From Anaerolineae bacterium (lineage in GTDB: Bacteria > Chloroflexota > Anaerolineae > J102), in contig JALXAF010000508.1 in NCBI GenBank assembly GCA_026992375.1, positions 1 to 9,839 on the forward strand: a stretch of 9,839 nucleotides of DNA, written 5' to 3'. The notes below the pieces were generated by a model that saw nothing but the letters and a program-made list of their open reading frames with translations, did not search any database and was not told the DNA's origin. Each line of letters begins with the position of its first letter. Positions within the stretch are counted from its first letter, which is position 1. The translations under genes were made by a program, and so were the position numbers. This document shows, piece by piece, positions 6,391-9,839 of this stretch.

Positions 6391-6463
6391 TTTCACGCAA
6401 AGACGCAAAGATCGCCAAGAATTTTTTGCCTTTTTCCCTTTGCGCCTTGGCGACTTTGCGTGA
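6391..6463. repeat. Inverted repeat of CGCAAAG / CGCCAAG units
   Basis: TCACGCAAAG (6393-6402) pairs perfectly with CTTTGCGTGA (6454-6463). Inside the arms the next two units appear in swapped order: the left arm reads ACGCAAAG then TCGCCAAG, while the right arm, read on the opposite strand, gives TCGCCAAG then GCGCAAAG. A T-rich centre (6421-6438) separates the arms. It lies 65 bp upstream of the ligase ATG, so it is probably in the ligase leader or promoter region. I know CGCAAAG-type repeats as common intergenic elements in several environmental phyla; no function is established to my knowledge. Confidence 0.75.
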
Positions 6464-6478
6464 GACCTGTTTACCAAG

Positions 6479-6496
6479 CGCGTGGCGCGCCACGCG
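6479..6496. other. 18-bp perfect GC-rich palindrome
   Basis: CGCGTGGCGCGCCACGCG is identical on both strands with no spacer. Three more pairs form outside it (AAG 6476-6478 with CTT 6498-6500) if one base is bulged. It is about 150 bp upstream of the ligase ATG and 206 bp beyond the SBBP gene stop. It could be a dimeric regulator site or a stem at the end of the SBBP transcript, but there is no U-tract. Confidence 0.5.
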
Positions 6497-6639
6497 TCTT
6501 TCCTGACGCTTGCTTCTGTGTGATTCAGTTCTATCCTACACCCCGACTGTCAAAAAATCGTCAAAAATGGCCCCCTCTGACGCATATTTCCCGCGCCACC
6601 GCTACGTGCGGCCCCCCATGGATGACCCGGCCTGATATA

Positions 6640-6675
6640 TGTTTATGCCACAATGCCAAAAAGGAGGCATAAACA
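6640..6675 (+). promoter_or_regulatory. Inverted repeat around a perfect Shine-Dalgarno
   Basis: TGTTTATGCC (6640-6649) and GGCATAAACA (6666-6675) are a perfect 10-bp inverted repeat with a 16-nt spacer. The spacer and right arm contain AAGGAGG (6661-6667), a full Shine-Dalgarno sequence placed 10 bp before an ATG at 6678. If transcribed rightward, the stem would tie up part of the ribosome site, a layout seen in translational control; it could equally be an operator. It supports a genuine gene start here. Confidence 0.45.
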
Positions 6676-6677
6676 AG

Positions 6678-6719
6678 ATGGCCAAGGCTGCTGTGCATTC
6701 TGGAGCTATTTCAGGATGA
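6678..6719 (+). pseudogene. Truncated gene start, possibly a Ku protein N-terminus
   Basis: After a perfect Shine-Dalgarno and inverted repeat, an ATG at 6678 opens 13 codons, MAKAAVHSGAISG, before TGA at 6717-6719. The last codons overlap the 3' end of the minus-strand SBBP gene, so whatever followed is gone. Bacterial Ku proteins (end binding in non-homologous end joining) begin with a short basic stretch and then a [K/S/T]-G-[A/S]-I-S-F-G-L-V core; S-G-A-I-S here fits the opening of that core and then departs from it. Only about five residues support this, so the Ku assignment is tentative. The alternatives are a leader peptide or an unrelated truncated gene. Confidence 0.3.
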
Positions 6720-9237
6720 CGGGCATGTATAGCTGCGAGCAGTCCTGGACGGTGATGGTGCGGGGGGAGGAGGCTGCCGTCTGGCCCGCACTGTCTGTGG
6801 CCTTGACGTAGTAGCTGATGGGCAGGGCCAGAAAGCCGGTCAGCGAGGCCTGGTAGGTGCTGCCGCTTTCGTGCACCATGTCTTTGTGATACCAGTTGAA
6901 GAAATTAAGCGGCGTGCGGTAGTACAGTTCCACTTTTTGCAAATGAACGTCCCTGGCTTCCGCCCGGATGGTGGTGGCGGTGGGGTCCAGATAGCAGCCG
7001 ATGCGATAGATGGTGTCGTGGCTGGCCCGCACGTTTTCCAATTCGGGCGGGATGATGTCCAATTCGGCGACAAATCCGTCAATCTCCCCATTGAACGTCC
7101 TGTCAAACGCCCCTTCTGTCACCGGGAAATTGTTGGAAGAGGTGTAGCCGGCCACAATCACGTCTCGTACGGAGGTGACTGCAATGCTTGCCTGAGTGAT
7201 TTCATTGAATCCTTCACGGCCACTGCCTCCAAGATAGGAACTATATCGAAGTTCCCCATCGGGAGCCAGGCGGGCGATGAAGAGGTCATTATATTCGTAG
7301 CTATCTTGGAATGGGTTGCCCGCCAAAGGTATGTCATTGGAAGAGGTGAAACCTGTCAGGTAAATGGCGCCCGAGCCATCCACAGCTATCCCCTGTCCCC
7401 ATTCAATATTTGAACCTCCAAACCGTTGAGAACGAACCAGGAGATTTTCCTTGGGCTTCAACGCCACATAAAAGGCGTCCCGTCCGCCGCCATGATAATC
7501 ATATTGACCGCTGACGGGAAAATCTGGTGACGAGGTGTCACCAATGACATAAAGCGTCTCGGTTGCTTCATGCCAGGCGATGTCTTTGCCATAATCGTCT
7601 CTGCTTCCTCCCCAATAGGTCGAGAATACGAGTTGATCCCCCTCTGCTCCTATCGCGGCGATAAACGCATCGTCTCCATGATTGTACGTTCGATCCAATG
7701 TGGTGGTTGGGAAATTGCCTGATTTGGTGGAACCGGTGACATAAGCTGTGCCATCCCCCCCAACAACCAGGCTTTGCCCCCATTCAAGATCGCTCCCTCC
7801 AAGATAGGTGCCATAACGCATGTCAGTTCCTTCCGGCGAGAATTTGGCGATGAAAAGATCACTCTTTCCTTTTATGGTCGATGCGTAGGCGTGCCGCGTG
7901 GGAAAATCGGTAGAGTATGTATCACCGAGGACAATCATTTCACCCTGGCTGTTAACCGCAATGTCTCTTCCTGTATCGAAGGAACCACCGCCTAAAAAGG
8001 AAGAAACCACTAAATCGGATCCTTGTGTGTTCAATTTCAGGAAAAATGCGTCTTCGGTACCGTTGTATGTCCTATCAAAGGTCTTTGCTGTGATAGGAAA
8101 ATCCGATGAGTAAGTTGAACCTGTGACGTATGCATTTCCGTACATATCGATATCGATTCCTAAGCCGAAATCATTCTTTGATCCGCCAATAAAAGTGCCG
8201 TAGCGAAGTCGATGGCCTAAGTCGTCCAAACAAAAAACAACTATATCGACGTCTCCCTGATAAGTAGGATCGAAAGAACCCCACGTCACTGGAAAATCCG
8301 TAGAATTCGTCCACCCTGTCACATAGACATCCCCAAAGAAATCAATATCCATATCCCCAACATAATCTTGATCCTTGCCGCCGATATAGGTTCCAAACCG
8401 CAAACCCGGCCCCCGACTTGTTGTATGGAGATGGGTATCTGGCCGCGTGTTGGACAAAGGCATTACTACGAGATCATCTTCCACCATGGGTTCGCCCCCG
8501 GAGACACCATCGGGGGTGATAATCCAAGGCAGGCGCAGGTCGCCCACTGCGGTGTGGAGGATGAGCGCACCGACCTCATCCAGACTCAAACTCTCCGCAC
8601 CCGCCACCCGCAGCCGCACCTGGCCCAGGACCTGGTCGCACGGGCCTTGGCACGCCATGCGCCACACAAATCCCCGTCCCTTTTCACCCGTCAGGATCAG
8701 ATCCACGCCCGGATAGAGATCCCGGTAGCGCACGCCGCCCCACACGGGCACGTGGGGCCGCCATCCCTCGGGATGGTTGCCGTAGAAGTAGCTGACCACC
8801 GTGTCCTGGGGAGCGAAGGGCTCGATGAGGGCGCGGGGATTGGCGTTTTCGAAGGTGAGTTTGATGTGGACCCCGTGCAGGGGCCGGGCGGGGACGTCGC
8901 GTTCGGGCGGGTAGAGACGTCGTTCCGGCGACATGGCTTCTGCATCTTCCAACACCGTCAGCCAGATGCTGCCATCCCGGCCGATCCACATGGCATCGCC
9001 CGGCCCGCCCCACACCTGGAAAGCCGCGGCCGCGTCCCATTGGCCCGCGTTTTCGATGAAAAGAACGGAGCCATCGGTCTCGTCGGACAAAGGCAAGGAT
9101 TGAGAAGCTGGTTTCATTGAAGATGCGATCCCAGCCAGGGCATGCGAGGAGGTCGCGGCGCCCAGGATCGTCATCTCCAGGAAGAGCACGAGCAAAAGCA
9201 GGGGATAGATATACCGCTGCCACGGGAAGGCATACAT
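6706..9237 (-). CDS. Secreted SBBP-repeat seven-bladed propeller protein
   Basis: An 843-residue exported protein. Residues 1-36 are a signal peptide (hydrophobic LLLLVLFLEM core). Residues ~55-240 resemble the DUF7948 head found in front of SBBP repeats, starting L-F-I-E-N-A-G-Q-W-D. Residues ~279-727 hold seven SBBP-type repeats of ~63-66 residues, each with [L/M]-[R/V]-x-[G/S] near the start, then [L/I/W/F]-GG, G-x-x-[Y/V]-[V/L]-x-G-x-T-x-S, D-[F/I]-P and D-x-[F/V]; seven suits a closed propeller. Residues ~730-832 look like an Ig-like domain and the protein ends LYMPVILK. Such proteins are cell-surface or extracellular; the ligand is unknown. GGAGGG sits 5 bp before the ATG at 9237; the stop is TAG at 6708-6706. 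By hand count, GC is about 44% in 8101-8340 (first blades) but about 68% in 8701-8940 (head), so the gene looks like a mosaic. The TPR gene upstream on this strand ends 84 bp away. Confidence 0.85.
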   Translation of the reverse strand: MYAFPWQRYIYPLLLLVLFLEMTILGAATSSHALAGIASSMKPASQSLPLSDETDGSVLFIENAGQWDAAAAFQVWGGPGDAMWIGRDGSIWLTVLEDAEAMSPERRLYPPERDVPARPLHGVHIKLTFENANPRALIEPFAPQDTVVSYFYGNHPEGWRPHVPVWGGVRYRDLYPGVDLILTGEKGRGFVWRMACQGPCDQVLGQVRLRVAGAESLSLDEVGALILHTAVGDLRLPWIITPDGVSGGEPMVEDDLVVMPLSNTRPDTHLHTTSRGPGLRFGTYIGGKDQDYVGDMDIDFFGDVYVTGWTNSTDFPVTWGSFDPTYQGDVDIVVFCLDDLGHRLRYGTFIGGSKNDFGLGIDIDMYGNAYVTGSTYSSDFPITAKTFDRTYNGTEDAFFLKLNTQGSDLVVSSFLGGGSFDTGRDIAVNSQGEMIVLGDTYSTDFPTRHAYASTIKGKSDLFIAKFSPEGTDMRYGTYLGGSDLEWGQSLVVGGDGTAYVTGSTKSGNFPTTTLDRTYNHGDDAFIAAIGAEGDQLVFSTYWGGSRDDYGKDIAWHEATETLYVIGDTSSPDFPVSGQYDYHGGGRDAFYVALKPKENLLVRSQRFGGSNIEWGQGIAVDGSGAIYLTGFTSSNDIPLAGNPFQDSYEYNDLFIARLAPDGELRYSSYLGGSGREGFNEITQASIAVTSVRDVIVAGYTSSNNFPVTEGAFDRTFNGEIDGFVAELDIIPPELENVRASHDTIYRIGCYLDPTATTIRAEARDVHLQKVELYYRTPLNFFNWYHKDMVHESGSTYQASLTGFLALPISYYVKATDSAGQTAASSPRTITVQDCSQLYMPVILK

Positions 9238-9298
9238 TTTTCCCTCCGAACATCTGCAGGTGAACTGCGGGATACCTGCTCATGTACAGTATCTTTAT

Positions 9299-9320
9299 TT
9301 TCGCGCCCTTCTTCGCGAAA
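9299..9320. other. Hairpin just after the TPR gene stop
   Basis: TTTCGCG (9299-9305) and CGCGAAA (9314-9320) form a 7-bp stem with an 8-nt loop. On the minus strand it starts one base after the TGA of the TPR gene, which is where a transcript-ending stem would be expected. It is followed by an A-rich rather than U-rich stretch, so intrinsic termination is doubtful. Confidence 0.35.
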
Positions 9321-9321
9321 G

Positions 9322-9839
9322 TCAATGGTTTTGCGGCAAAGAAGATGCGTTCCAGAAATAGGATTCCCCAAACCCCATCTCCCCCCTGGCGCCCGCGTCC
9401 TCCAGTCGCGCCCGGCCCTGGGCCCGCAGTGACGCCGCGTCCAAACGCAGGCCCATCTCCAGCGCGGTCACGGCCCAATCCAGACGACGATCCAGGGCCT
9501 CGGCCCGGGCCAGACTCTTTTCCCACCAGCGTCGGGCTGCGTCGGGCCGCCCGCGCAGCCATTCGTAGCGGCCGCACAAGCGCCACACCTCGGGCTGGGC
9601 TGGGCGGAAAGCGTTGGCCTGCTTGCGCGCTTCGGCCAGGGCCGTCTTCGCCTGGGCCAGCCAGTGGGTGCGGGCCTCAGGCTGATGCTCGGCCAGCCAT
9701 AACGCGGCCTCCAACGCGACCACGCTGAATTTGCCCGCCACGTCGCCCTTGATGTCGTGGGCCAGCACCGTCGTGCGGGCCTGATCTAGCGCCTGCCGGG
9801 CCTCATCCCAGCGCCCCAGCCGCAGCAGGCAGCGGGCGC
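9322..9839 (-). CDS. TPR-repeat protein, C-terminal part (runs off right edge)
   Basis: Reading leftward from the window edge, the frame is open from 9838 to TGA at 9324-9322, giving about 171 residues of the C-terminal end. The start is outside the window; the in-frame GTG at 9768 is internal, since coding continues upstream as R-C-L-L-R-L-G-R-W-D-E-A-R-Q-A-L. The sequence is Ala/Leu/Arg-rich and helical with TPR signatures: L-G-R-W-D-E-A at the edge and R-G-R-P-D-A-A-R-R-W-W-E-K-S-L-A further on. TPR arrays mediate protein contacts; in Chloroflexota they often end AAA-ATPase, nucleotidyl-cyclase or regulator proteins, but the N-terminal part needed to tell is missing. The last ~18 residues (MGFGESYFWNASSLPQNH) are not TPR-like. 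It shares its strand with the SBBP gene 84 bp downstream. Confidence 0.7.
   Translation of the reverse strand, partial: ARCLLRLGRWDEARQALDQARTTVLAHDIKGDVAGKFSVVALEAALWLAEHQPEARTHWLAQAKTALAEARKQANAFRPAQPEVWRLCGRYEWLRGRPDAARRWWEKSLARAEALDRRLDWAVTALEMGLRLDAASLRAQGRARLEDAGARGEMGFGESYFWNASSLPQNH

Larger units (their letters stand above)
6327..6705. other. 379-bp gap between the ligase and SBBP genes
   Basis: The gap holds the ligase leader (6327-6390), a CGCAAAG-type inverted repeat (6391-6463), an 18-bp palindrome (6479-6496), and an orphan gene start with its own inverted repeat (6640 onward). I see nothing recognisable in 6500-6639 apart from short A-runs near 6550-6566. No clear -10/-35 pair for the ligase gene was found. 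Confidence 0.6.

Noticed and set aside
8368..9120. 250-codon plus-strand open frame opposite the SBBP head region
   Set aside because: Antisense shadow confined to the GC-rich part of the SBBP gene; no domain recognised.
8684..9586. 300-codon minus-strand open frame spanning the TPR-SBBP junction
   Set aside because: Out of frame with both real genes, Arg/Gly/Pro-rich throughout, and it crosses the intergenic gap.
1..9839. A new multi-gene defence or secretion system
   Set aside because: The genes are separated by repeat-bearing gaps, differ in strand or function, and show no shared operon; nothing beyond the single vapBC pair suggests a defence role.

Overview
The window looks like a piece of a GC-rich bacterial chromosome, most likely from Chloroflexota (Anaerolineae-like). 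That placement is an inference. It rests on several large secreted propeller-type proteins, the terminal LYMPVILK motif on one of them and a similar LFLPMF stretch inside another secreted protein (a motif style I associate with exported Anaerolineae proteins), and three kinds of short-unit palindromic intergenic repeats. There is no rRNA, tRNA, CRISPR array or transposase. Apart from one toxin-antitoxin pair and one orphan gene start, every gene is on the minus strand.

Layout, left to right. (1) 1-538, minus: the N-terminal part of an exported protein made of ~46-49 residue BNR/propeller-type repeats, cut by the window edge. (2) 539-762: a hairpin-forming repeat built from 7-bp units. (3) 763-2616, minus: an exported papain-fold cysteine peptidase resembling family C10 (streptopain), with a long N-terminal pro-region. 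(4) 2617-2765: a divergent control region with a good sigma70-type promoter for (5) a vapBC-type pair, 2766-3435, plus. Its toxin carries Lys where PIN domains normally have a catalytic Glu. (6) 3572-4405, minus: a GNAT acetyltransferase. (7) 4587-6326, minus: a long-chain acyl-CoA ligase (FadD-like). Genes 6 and 7 are each followed, within a few bases of the stop codon, by the same 41-bp repeat. (8) 6327-6705: a 379-bp gap with a second repeat family, an 18-bp perfect palindrome, and an orphan plus-strand gene start (inverted repeat, perfect Shine-Dalgarno, ATG, 13 codons) that runs into the end of (9) 6706-9237, minus: a large secreted protein with a DUF7948-like head, seven SBBP propeller repeats and an Ig-like tail. 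(10) 9322-9839, minus: the C-terminal end of a TPR-type protein, cut by the right edge.

How the genes relate. The three exported proteins (two propellers and a peptidase) suggest surface or extracellular functions, but they are separated by gaps and repeats and do not form an operon. The acyl-CoA ligase is housekeeping lipid metabolism. I do not see a coherent new multi-gene system. The most interesting signals are the altered toxin active site, the truncated gene start at 6678, the palindromic repeats at gene ends, and the sharp base-composition change at the domain boundary inside the SBBP gene.
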